Below the pieces are notes generated by a model, which made no database searches, had not been told where the DNA came from, and saw only the letters and a program-made list of their open reading frames with translations. Positions 1-6,703 of a stretch of DNA of 7,045 bases are shown here, one piece after another (the stretch's first letter is position 1; each line of letters opens with the position of its first letter). Made by a program: the position numbers and the translations under genes. The stretch is from an uncultured Eubacteriales bacterium. Its GTDB lineage: Bacteria > Bacillota > Clostridia > Oscillospirales > Acutalibacteraceae. The DNA lies in contig ONVG01000085.1 of the NCBI GenBank assembly GCA_900321195.1, positions 1 to 7,045 of the forward strand, written 5' to 3'.

Positions 1-3
1 GAG

Positions 4-334
4 TGCCTCCGCTGTCAATTCGCGTTGTCGCTCGCTGCGCTCCGCTCTGATTGCAAACCGTAACTTTATTCACGCGGCGCAAGCTTTGCATCAGGTATCA
101 GGTGCGGCAAAGTTTAATAGAAAAAAGAATTTGTAAGTTTTGATACAATAGCCGTAAAGCGCACCGCAAGGGGCGTGTCGGCGGACGTAGAAAACCGGCG
201 CTCGTGCGCCGCCGCGCCGGATGTGCGTGCATAGCAGTGTAGGTTAATGTAAAGTAAGCGCGCTTTACCGCGCGAGAACGTAATCGACGGCGGAGGCACG
301 CCGGCGCGCGAGAACGTAATCGACAGCGGAGGCA
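4..334. repeat. GC-rich element bounded by imperfect inverted repeats, no gene seen
   Basis: The stretch upstream of secA is much richer in GC than the rest of the window and shows no convincing gene. Its ends are inverted copies: positions 4-16 (TGCCTCCGCTGTC) are the exact reverse complement of 322-334, and the match extends to 4-20 against 318-334 with one mismatch. An inner 9-bp inverted pair (154-162 GTAAAGCGC against 260-268) and a GC-rich hairpin (CCGGCG at 195-200 with CGCCGG at 215-220) make the segment partly palindromic. This resembles a small non-autonomous repeat (MITE- or REP/BIME-like). No transposase and no target-site duplication can be seen, and only 3 bases lie outside the left end, so its true extent is unknown. 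The minus-strand open frame at 114-350 merely translates the repeats. Confidence 0.4.
269..334. repeat. Two direct copies of a 30-bp repeat, period 36 bp
   Basis: Positions 269-298 and 305-334 are 30-bp copies that differ at one base (G289 versus A325) and are separated by 6 bp. Both contain the core CGAGAACGTAATCGAC followed by a GCGGAGGC end. The second copy forms the right inverted repeat of the surrounding element; a diverged, oppositely oriented relative of the same unit lies at about 4-33. Two copies with a 6-bp gap do not fit a CRISPR array. The near identity suggests recent duplication. Confidence 0.7.
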
Positions 335-370
335 AGCTGTAAGCTTTCAAGATTTATCCTTTTATTTATG

Positions 371-399
371 TTGATTTGTGGGAAAAAGTGTGTTATAAT
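371..399 (+). promoter_or_regulatory. Sigma-A promoter overlapping the apparent start of secA
   Basis: TTGATT at 371-376 (-35) is separated by 17 bp from TATAAT at 394-399 (-10), and the -10 carries an extended TGT at 391-393. This is close to consensus, with transcription expected to begin around 405-407. It is the only strong promoter seen upstream of secA, yet it overlaps the first eight codons of the open frame, so a transcript from it would lack the TTG at 376. See the secA entry. Confidence 0.6.
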
Positions 400-3300
400 G
401 GATTTAAGAAAATACAGCCTATAGTTGATACTGTACTTAAATTGGAAGAAAAATATAAGGAATTTTCAGACGAAGAACTTCGCGCAGAAACAGAGCGCTT
501 TAAAGCGATGTTTCAGGAAGAAGGAATGGATAAAAAGAAGAAGGAAGCTATACTTGATGAGATACTTCCCGAAGCTTTTGCAGTATGCCGTGAAGCATCA
601 TGGCGTGTACTCGGAATGAAACACTTCCCTGTACAGATAATAGGCGGTATAATCCTCCACAGAGGACGTATCAGTGAGATGAAAACAGGTGAAGGTAAAA
701 CGCTCGTTGCAACTCTCCCTGCATATCTCAATGCGCTCGCAGGTGACGGCGTACATGTAGTTACAGTCAATGAATATCTTGCAAAGCGTGACGCTGAGTG
801 GATGGGTAAGATATACCGTTTCCTTGGTCTTACTGTAGGCATACTTCAGCATGACTATAATAATGAACAGCGTAAGGAAGCTTATAATTCCGATATCACA
901 TACGCTACAAACAATGAGCTTGGCTTTGACTACCTTCGTGACAACATGGTAGTTTATAAAGAAAACAAGGTCCAGAGAGGTCATTCATTCGCTATTGTCG
1001 ATGAGGTAGACTCAATACTCATAGATGAAGCGAGAACACCGCTTATCATTTCGGGTCAGGGCGACAAGTCAACAGACCTTTATGTAAAGGCTGACGAGCT
1101 TGCAAAAACTCTTAAATGCAAGAGGATAACCGAAACTGACGCAAAAGAAGATAATGATGACGAATATATTGAGGAAGGCATAGATTACATAGTAGACGAG
1201 AAGGCAAAGACTGCTACTCTTACACCTGTCGGCGTTAAGAAGGCAGAGGCTTATTTCGGCGTTGAGAACCTTTCCGACCCTGAAAACATGACTATCTCAC
1301 ATCATATCAATCAGGCTATAAAAGCAAGAGGCGTTATGAGAAGAGATATAGAGTATGTTGTAAACGAAAAGGGCGAGGTAATCATCGTTGACGAGTTTAC
1401 AGGCCGTCTGATGTACGGCAGACGCTATAATGAGGGTCTGCATCAGGCTATCGAAGCAAAGGAAGGCGTAAGCGTTCAGCGTGAGAGCAAGACTCTTGCA
1501 ACTATAACCTTCCAGAATTTCTTCCGTCTTTATAAAAAGCTTTCGGGTATGACGGGTACGGCTATGACAGAGGAAACAGAGTTTTCCGAGATATACAGAC
1601 TTGATGTTATCGAAATACCGACAAACAAGCCTGTACAGAGAATAGACCTCCCCGATGTTATATTCAAGACCGAAAAGGGCAAGTTCATGGCGCTTATCAA
1701 TGATATACAGGAAGCACATGAGAACGGTCAGCCGGTACTCGTAGGTACGGTTTCCATAGATAAATCAGAGGAACTCAGCAATCTCCTTAAAAAGAAGGGC
1801 ATAAAGCATAATGTCCTCAATGCGAAGCTGCATGAAAAGGAAGCAGAGATAGTTGCTCAGGCAGGAAAGCTCGGCGCTGTTACCATAGCTACCAACATGG
1901 CAGGACGTGGTACAGATATAAAGCTCGGCGGTAATGACGAGTTCCTTGCAAAAGCCGAGATGAGAAGAAGAGATTTCTCCGAGGAGCTTATCGAGGAAGC
2001 AACAGGCTATGCCGAAACTACAGATGAAGAGATAATACATGCAAGAGAAGTATATAAAGAGCTTCTTGAAAAGTTCAGAGTCGAAACAGAAGCCGAAGCC
2101 GAAAAGGTAAGAGAAGCAGGCGGTCTGTTCATCATGGGTACAGAGCGTCACGAGTCAAGGCGTATCGATAACCAGCTCAGAGGACGTGCAGGACGTCAGG
2201 GCGACCCCGGTGCGAGCCGATTCTACCTTTCAGCCGAGGACAATCTTCTCAGACTCTTTGCAGGCGACAGGATATCCGCAATAATGAACAGGATGCCCGG
2301 TGAAGAAGATGAAGCGCTTGAAAGCAAGCTCCTGACAAGGACTATAGAAAGCGCTCAGGCTAAGGTCGAGGCGCGCAACTTCAATATAAGAAAGAGCGTT
2401 CTTGACTTTGACGATGTTATGAACCGTCAGAGAGAGATAATCTATACACAGCGTGACCAGGTGCTTAACGGTGAAAATCTCCGTGAAACTATCCTCAAGA
2501 TGATACCTGATGCAGTATCTTCAAAGGTAGCGGAGTATCTGCCGTTTGACGAAAAGGACGACTGGAACCTTGCAGGTCTTAAAGAGTCGCTCAGAGGCTG
2601 GATAATCCCCGATGATGATGAGGAAACACTTGTATATACTCAGGACGAGCTTGAAAGCCTTGAAAAAGAATATCTTGTTGACATGCTAACGGAAATGGCT
2701 ACAAAGGAATACGAGGAAAATGAAAAGCTTGTTCCCGAAGAAACTATGCGTGAGCTTGAAAGAGTATATCTCCTCAAAAATGTTGATAACTATTGGATGG
2801 AGCATATCGATGCAATGGAAGAACTCAAAAAGGGCATACGTCTGCGTTCATACGGTCAGCATGACCCTGTTGTTGAGTACAGACTTGAAGGCTTTGATAT
2901 GTTCGACGATATGATAAAATGCATTCGTGAGGACACTATCAAGATGCTGCTTGTTATCCCGAAGAGAGTTGCAGAGCGCCTGAAGCAGCAGGATGAGATG
3001 CGTCAGCTTGCCGTAAAGAGAGCTGCAAGCGGCAGGGCAAGAGCTGCGGCTATTGCTGCGCTCAATGCTCAGAAGGCAGGCGAGGATGCTCAGGCGACTA
3101 TAAATGTACGCCTTGTGACAAATGATGAGGATGAATCACCTGTAAAGCTTGTTGAAGTTACCAAGGAGGACAGCGAGCCGGAGGAAGATGAGGCTGAAGA
3201 AACTGTTGAAGAAGCAGAGGAAACAGCAGAAGAAACATCTGAAAAGAAATATTCCGATGATGATGTACAGAAGGCAGCAGAAAAATTTATGAAGCGTGAG

Positions 3301-3447
3301 CAGGTGGCTGTTCCTACATCTATCAACCTTGAAGGCGAGTCTTCACCCGTAAACCGTACAGTCAAAAAAGTAAAGATAGGCAGAAATGACCCTTGTCCGT
3401 GCGGCAGCGGTAAAAAGTACAAGAAGTGCTGCGGACGCAACGAATAA
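376..3447 (+). CDS. secA: Preprotein translocase motor ATPase SecA
   Basis: SecA is the ATP-driven motor that pushes unfolded preproteins through the membrane channel SecYEG. Visible landmarks: Walker A GEGKT (residues 105-109), DEVD (209-212), the preprotein cross-linking domain with VDEFTGR, motif V TNMAGRGTDIKLGG (506-519), motif VI QLRGRAGRQGDPG (about 600-612), the long scaffold helix, and the conserved WMEHIDAM segment at W807. A Glu-rich linker (931-956) leads to a SEC-C zinc tail with Cys 1007, 1009, 1018 and 1019. At 1023 codons it is longer than Escherichia coli SecA (901), partly through a charged insertion near 525-580, which I recall as common in Ruminococcaceae. The family assignment is certain; the start is not. 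TTG376 has no Shine-Dalgarno and lies inside a promoter. Homology is clear only from about residue 11 (KKIQPIVD), and the first ATGs in frame are codons 45 and 51, beyond conserved sequence. A terminator follows. Confidence 0.97.
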   Translation: MWEKVCYNGFKKIQPIVDTVLKLEEKYKEFSDEELRAETERFKAMFQEEGMDKKKKEAILDEILPEAFAVCREASWRVLGMKHFPVQIIGGIILHRGRISEMKTGEGKTLVATLPAYLNALAGDGVHVVTVNEYLAKRDAEWMGKIYRFLGLTVGILQHDYNNEQRKEAYNSDITYATNNELGFDYLRDNMVVYKENKVQRGHSFAIVDEVDSILIDEARTPLIISGQGDKSTDLYVKADELAKTLKCKRITETDAKEDNDDEYIEEGIDYIVDEKAKTATLTPVGVKKAEAYFGVENLSDPENMTISHHINQAIKARGVMRRDIEYVVNEKGEVIIVDEFTGRLMYGRRYNEGLHQAIEAKEGVSVQRESKTLATITFQNFFRLYKKLSGMTGTAMTEETEFSEIYRLDVIEIPTNKPVQRIDLPDVIFKTEKGKFMALINDIQEAHENGQPVLVGTVSIDKSEELSNLLKKKGIKHNVLNAKLHEKEAEIVAQAGKLGAVTIATNMAGRGTDIKLGGNDEFLAKAEMRRRDFSEELIEEATGYAETTDEEIIHAREVYKELLEKFRVETEAEAEKVREAGGLFIMGTERHESRRIDNQLRGRAGRQGDPGASRFYLSAEDNLLRLFAGDRISAIMNRMPGEEDEALESKLLTRTIESAQAKVEARNFNIRKSVLDFDDVMNRQREIIYTQRDQVLNGENLRETILKMIPDAVSSKVAEYLPFDEKDDWNLAGLKESLRGWIIPDDDEETLVYTQDELESLEKEYLVDMLTEMATKEYEENEKLVPEETMRELERVYLLKNVDNYWMEHIDAMEELKKGIRLRSYGQHDPVVEYRLEGFDMFDDMIKCIREDTIKMLLVIPKRVAERLKQQDEMRQLAVKRAASGRARAAAIAALNAQKAGEDAQATINVRLVTNDEDESPVKLVEVTKEDSEPEEDEAEETVEEAEETAEETSEKKYSDDDVQKAAEKFMKREQVAVPTSINLEGESSPVNRTVKKVKIGRNDPCPCGSGKKYKKCCGRNE

Positions 3448-3475
3448 TACAATCAGCAATAATTAATGATTAAAT

Positions 3476-3507
3476 TCCCGTCAGTTCAGGCTGACGGGAC
3501 ATTTTTT
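3476..3507 (+). terminator. Intrinsic terminator after secA
   Basis: A perfect 9-bp stem, TCCCGTCAG at 3476-3484 with CTGACGGGA at 3491-3499, closes a 6-base loop. Two bases later comes a run of six T (3502-3507). It sits 28 bases past the secA stop, so secA is probably the last gene of its transcript. The stem core recurs in the other two terminators of the window. Confidence 0.92.
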
Positions 3508-3564
3508 ATTATCAATGTCAATATATAATTCGACGGATAACCTTTATTTTGTTAAAATAGTGAA

Positions 3565-3593
3565 TTGAATTATTGCATGATGTGTAATATAAT
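3565..3593 (+). promoter_or_regulatory. Sigma-A promoter of the first LRR gene
   Basis: TTGAAT at 3565-3570 and a perfect TATAAT at 3588-3593 are 17 bp apart. The transcript would begin near 3600, giving a 5' leader of about 40 bases before the ATG at 3640. Because the upstream terminator lies at 3476-3507, this gene appears to be transcribed on its own. Confidence 0.75.
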
Positions 3594-3626
3594 TAAAAAA
3601 AGGAATATTTTCCATATATTTTTGAG

Positions 3627-3631
3627 AGGAG
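3627..3631 (+). promoter_or_regulatory. Ribosome binding site that fixes the first LRR gene start
   Basis: AGGAG, within a longer purine run (GAGAGGAGA), lies 8 bases before ATG 3640. The frame stays open back to a TTG at 3565, but that codon is the -35 box of the promoter and would not be transcribed, so ATG 3640 is the start. Confidence 0.9.
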
Positions 3632-3639
3632 AAATTAAA

Positions 3640-5238
3640 ATGAAAAGCAAATTATTGAAAAAGCTTTGTGCAATATCCCTGGCAGCTGTTATGCTTGCAG
3701 GCGCAGGTGTCGGCCTTGCTGATACAGGCGTATTTTCGGATACTGCAATTAAGGTAAGCGCTGCTACTTCAGGTAAGTATGAGTATGAAAACAACAGTGA
3801 CGGTACTATTACTCTTACATCGATAAACGGTGCTAAAGGACAGCTCGTTATACCAAGCAAGATAGACGGTCTTACTGTCAGCGCTATAGGTGATTATAGC
3901 TTTGGTTATAACTATGATATTACAGAATTAGTTATTCCTGATACCGTTAAGAAGATAGATGAATATGCATTCTCCGGCTGTCGTAATCTCAGTAAAATAA
4001 CTATAGGCAGCGGTGTTACAAATATAGGTAAAGGTGCTTTTTATGGCTGCGAATCTTTAGTTACAATTAATATTCCTGCTAATGTTAAGTATCTGGATCA
4101 GTCTGCATTTGCGGATTGTAAAAAACTTGAAAAGGTAACGCTTAACAAAGGTATGCTCAAGATAGGCAATGGAGCTTTTGATAGCTGTGAAAATCTTGAA
4201 TCTATCAATTTCCCTGACGGTCTTAAAGAAATAGGTGATTTGGCTTTCAGAAGATGCGAGAACCTTGAAGCTGCAAATATTCCCGGAACCGTATCAAAGA
4301 TAGGCAAGAGTGCCTTTGGTGAATGCAGTTACCTCAGAACAGTTACTCTCAACAGCGGCATAAAGACTATTGAGGAATATGCTTTTGCAAACTGCTATGA
4401 TATTAAAAGTATAAAAATTCCCGATTCTGTAACAAAGCTTGGCAGAAATGTTTTTGACGGTTGTAACAGACTCAAGACTGCTACTGTGGGCAAGGGCATT
4501 ACTATTATAAATGAGTACACTTTCAATGATTGTTACCGCCTGAAAACCGTAAAGCTCAGCGAGGGATTGCAGGTAATAGGTACAGGAGCATTTTGTGACA
4601 ATTACCGTTTGCAGTCTGTAAATATCCCCTCTACTGTAACTACTATAAGGGATTCAGCTTTTTATAACTGCAATCAGCTCAAGGAGATCAGTTTAAGCGG
4701 AGTTAAAGTAATAGGTGAAGAAGTTTTCTATAACTGTTATGCTCTTACCCGTTTAACACTTGGCGATACGGTCACTTCTGTAGGCACAAATGCATTCAGC
4801 TGCTGTGAAAATATGAAAACTATCTATATTTCAGACAAGGTTTCAGAGCTTGGCTATAATTGTCTGCCGGATTATGATCATGTTACTATATATTGCTACA
4901 AAGACAGCATTGCAGACGATTATGCAAAGGATAACAATATCGACGTAAAATACATTACATCTCTTAAAAACACTTCTTCACTGTCTCAAAGCACAATAAA
5001 GCTTGGTGAGAGCGTAAAGGTAAATGCTAAATCATCAGGCGGCTTCGGTATCAAAAAATATGAGATATACTACAAGCTTGAATCAGCTTCAAGCTGGACA
5101 AAGGCTCAGGGATATTCAACAAATAATACCGTTACAATAACTCCCAAGAAAGTCGGCAAATACACAGTAAGTGTAAAGGTCAAGGACGAAAAGGGCAAGG
5201 TAGTAAAGAAGTATCTTACAGTTGATATCACAAAATAA
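3640..5238 (+). CDS. Secreted BspA-like leucine-rich-repeat protein with C-terminal Ig-like module
   Basis: This is a 532-residue exported protein. A Sec signal peptide (basic KSKLLKK, then a hydrophobic core to about residue 27) probably ends at A41 (VSA/A), or at A27. Residues 83-403 hold 14 consecutive repeats of 23 residues (one of 22) following IGxxAFxxCxxLxxIxIPxxVxx, the LRR_5/BspA type; 12 of the 14 have Cys at position 9. A capping segment (404-440) follows, then one tyrosine-rich beta-sandwich module (about 447-532; YEIYYKLESASSWTKAQ, GKYTVSVKVKD) resembling Y_Y_Y or Ig-like domains. BspA relatives act in adhesion or protein binding; the ligand here cannot be read from sequence. No LPXTG, transmembrane tail or dockerin is seen, so it is probably released or held non-covalently. 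It has its own promoter and terminator, and its C-terminal module is shared with the next gene. Confidence 0.93.
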   Translation: MKSKLLKKLCAISLAAVMLAGAGVGLADTGVFSDTAIKVSAATSGKYEYENNSDGTITLTSINGAKGQLVIPSKIDGLTVSAIGDYSFGYNYDITELVIPDTVKKIDEYAFSGCRNLSKITIGSGVTNIGKGAFYGCESLVTINIPANVKYLDQSAFADCKKLEKVTLNKGMLKIGNGAFDSCENLESINFPDGLKEIGDLAFRRCENLEAANIPGTVSKIGKSAFGECSYLRTVTLNSGIKTIEEYAFANCYDIKSIKIPDSVTKLGRNVFDGCNRLKTATVGKGITIINEYTFNDCYRLKTVKLSEGLQVIGTGAFCDNYRLQSVNIPSTVTTIRDSAFYNCNQLKEISLSGVKVIGEEVFYNCYALTRLTLGDTVTSVGTNAFSCCENMKTIYISDKVSELGYNCLPDYDHVTIYCYKDSIADDYAKDNNIDVKYITSLKNTSSLSQSTIKLGESVKVNAKSSGGFGIKKYEIYYKLESASSWTKAQGYSTNNTVTITPKKVGKYTVSVKVKDEKGKVVKKYLTVDITK

Positions 5239-5254
5239 TATACTCTCTATAATG

Positions 5255-5290
5255 GTTTCCCGTCAGTTTTTTTGCTGACGGAAACTTTTT
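5255..5290 (+). terminator. Intrinsic terminator after the first LRR gene
   Basis: The left arm, 5255-5266 (GTTTCCCGTCAG), pairs with 5275-5285 (CTGACGGAAAC), leaving one bulged C on the left. The loop is mostly T, and five T follow at 5286-5290. It lies 16 bases beyond the stop codon and uses the same CCCGTCAG core as its two counterparts. Confidence 0.88.
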
Positions 5291-5404
5291 GAAGTAAGGA
5301 ATGTGCAGCTGAAGTTAAAAGTTAAAATATTGATAAGTTGATCTGCAATTCATTAAAATAGAAAAGTATCGACTTTTGAATATCTTTTTTATATAATTTG
5401 CAGA

Positions 5405-5432
5405 TTGAGTTCTTGCGGCTGTATGGTATAAT
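5405..5432 (+). promoter_or_regulatory. Extended -10 promoter of the second LRR gene
   Basis: TTGAGT at 5405-5410 is 16 bp from a perfect TATAAT at 5427-5432, which carries the extended element TGG at 5424-5426. Transcription would start near 5439, about 40 bases before the ATG. A second TGT-TATAAT at 5442-5450 has no matching -35 and is a weaker alternative. An 8-bp inverted pair (5341-5348 ATCTGCAA with 5398-5405) ends at the -35 box and could be an operator, though this is weak. Confidence 0.75.
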
Positions 5433-5465
5433 AATAGCCATTGTTATAATTATTGATTAATAAAC

Positions 5466-5470
5466 GGAGG
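5466..5470 (+). promoter_or_regulatory. Ribosome binding site that fixes the second LRR gene start
   Basis: GGAGG lies 9 bases before ATG 5480, and the signal peptide begins directly at this Met. The frame extends back to a TTG at 5453, but that start has no ribosome site and would add nine polar residues ahead of the signal peptide. Confidence 0.92.
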
Positions 5471-5479
5471 TCTTTACAA

Positions 5480-6577
5480 ATGAAAAAAAGTGCTATGAAA
5501 AAGATACTTGCTCTCGGTCTTGCAGCAGCTATGTTTGCGGGTGCAGGCGCTGTCGGTACAGCTGCGCTTTCGGGAACTGCTCTTACTGCAAATGCAGCAT
5601 CAACTGTTGCTTCTGCAAAACAGTTTAATTATGAGATACTTGACTATATGAGGAAGTATATATCAATAACAGGATATAACGGAACTGACAGCGAAGTTGT
5701 TATCCCTTCTCAGATAGACGGTATGACAGTTGACGGTATAGGAGCAAATGCATTCTACGGCAATAAGAATGTAATTTCTGTTACTGTTCCGTCTACGGTT
5801 ACAAACATAGGCGACCTGGCTTTTGCAAACTGTTCCAAGCTTTCAAAAGTCATAGTACCTGATACTGTACGCATTATATCGGACAATGCTTTTAACGGCA
5901 GCAGCAATGTTAGTATTTGTGCTTTGTCTAATTCAACTGCACAGAAATTTGCAAAACGCCACAGCATCCCCTGCAAATTCATAAACCTTCCGCTTGAAAG
6001 CGTTCCCTTCATATATACGGGCGATAAGGAAACATATATAGGCGATACAGTAAGTGTTGTATGCAGAGCATCGGGCGGCAAAAGAGAAACTACAATGGAT
6101 TATCAGTACGCTGTTTACTACAAGAGAGCAAACAGCACAAAATGGACTACCGCTCAGAATTTTTCCGATAGAGATCTGGTAGAGTTCGTACCTAAGCATA
6201 TAGGAGATTATGATATATGCGTAAAGGTAAAGGACAAAACCGGAAAGGTAGCTAAAAAATATATATCCACAACTATCTATCCGAAATTCAAGGTAAAGTC
6301 AACACTTACCGCTAACGAGATAAAGCTTGGTCAGAAGGTATATGTCAACGGAATATTTGCAGGCGCAATAGAAGGATACCCTGAATTTGAAGTATTCTAT
6401 AAGAATGAAAATCAGACCAAGTGGACAAGAGCAACCACATATGAAGAAGGCAGAGTAGTTATAAAGCCGAAGCACACAGGCAAATACACAGTCTGCGTAA
6501 GAGGTACATACACCAGTGTAAATCCTGATGTAGCTCCTGTACACTCAAAGAAGAACCTGACTCTTGCAGTAAAGTAA
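5480..6577 (+). CDS. Secreted short LRR protein with two Ig-like (Y_Y_Y-type) modules
   Basis: This is a 365-residue exported protein. Its signal peptide has KKSAMKK, a hydrophobic Ala-rich core and probable cleavage after A39 (ANA/A). Two complete BspA-type 23-residue repeats (87-109 and 110-132; IGxxAFxxNxxL and IGDLAFANCSKL) lead to a partial third repeat that merges into a cap (133-168). Two tandem beta-sandwich modules follow, at about 170-265 and 268-365. Each has a tyrosine-rich strand with a Trp (YYKRANSTKWTTAQ; FYKNENQTKWTRA) and a later GDYDICVKVKD- or GKYTVCVRG-like strand. These match the single module ending the upstream LRR protein, so the genes are modular paralogues with opposite emphasis: many repeats and one module there, few repeats and two here. 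No wall anchor is visible. Secretion is well supported, adhesion or binding is inferred from the family, and the ligand is unknown. Confidence 0.9.
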   Translation: MKKSAMKKILALGLAAAMFAGAGAVGTAALSGTALTANAASTVASAKQFNYEILDYMRKYISITGYNGTDSEVVIPSQIDGMTVDGIGANAFYGNKNVISVTVPSTVTNIGDLAFANCSKLSKVIVPDTVRIISDNAFNGSSNVSICALSNSTAQKFAKRHSIPCKFINLPLESVPFIYTGDKETYIGDTVSVVCRASGGKRETTMDYQYAVYYKRANSTKWTTAQNFSDRDLVEFVPKHIGDYDICVKVKDKTGKVAKKYISTTIYPKFKVKSTLTANEIKLGQKVYVNGIFAGAIEGYPEFEVFYKNENQTKWTRATTYEEGRVVIKPKHTGKYTVCVRGTYTSVNPDVAPVHSKKNLTLAVK

Positions 6578-6594
6578 TAAATACTGAGTGATAA

Positions 6595-6629
6595 AGTTCC
6601 CGTCAGCACAAAACTGACGGGAACTTTTT
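6595..6629 (+). terminator. Intrinsic terminator after the second LRR gene
   Basis: A perfect 12-bp stem pairs AGTTCCCGTCAG (6595-6606) with CTGACGGGAACT (6614-6625) around a CACAAAA loop; the T run is 6625-6629. Upstream A and downstream T residues could lengthen the stem by two pairs. It is the strongest of the three terminators and separates the LRR gene from the rimP promoter. Confidence 0.94.
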
Positions 6630-6647
6630 AATAAAATAAAAAAATGC

Positions 6648-6676
6648 TTGCATAATTAAATATTATGTGTTAATAT
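6648..6676 (+). promoter_or_regulatory. Probable promoter of the rimP operon
   Basis: TTGCAT at 6648-6653 is 17 bp from TAATAT at 6671-6676. Initiation near 6683 gives a leader of roughly 127 bases that contains both hairpins described below. The -10 is less than perfect, so this is a reasonable but not certain call. Confidence 0.6.
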
Positions 6677-6703
6677 AAGTATAGTTAGGATATGCTATTT
6701 GAC

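Noticed and set aside
269..334. Direct repeats as a CRISPR fragment
   Set aside because: Only two copies with a 6-bp gap; spacers would be about 30 bp, and no cas gene is present.
114..350. Minus-strand open frame of 78 codons upstream of secA
   Set aside because: Its N-terminal part is the translation of the 30-bp direct repeats (PPLSITFSR and PPPSITFSR), no ribosome site precedes it, and the rest shows no recognisable domain.
513..2151. Open frames antisense to or overlapping secA (for example 598-984, 1297-1719 and 1765-2151 on the minus strand)
   Set aside because: They are shadows of a clearly conserved coding frame, with no domain or ribosome site of their own.
3565..3639. Longer N-terminus for the first LRR protein from TTG 3565
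   Set aside because: The TTG is the -35 box of the gene's promoter; ATG 3640 has a good ribosome site and begins a typical signal peptide.
5453..5479. Longer N-terminus for the second LRR protein from TTG 5453
   Set aside because: No ribosome site precedes it, while GGAGG 5466-5470 is ideally spaced for ATG 5480.
5000..6577. Sortase (LPXTG) or dockerin anchoring of the LRR proteins
   Set aside because: Both proteins end directly after the beta-sandwich module, with no LPXTG, hydrophobic tail or dockerin repeat.
4098..6609. Minus-strand frames within the LRR genes
   Set aside because: Mirror frames created by repetitive coding sequence; compositions are unlike proteins and no start signals are seen.
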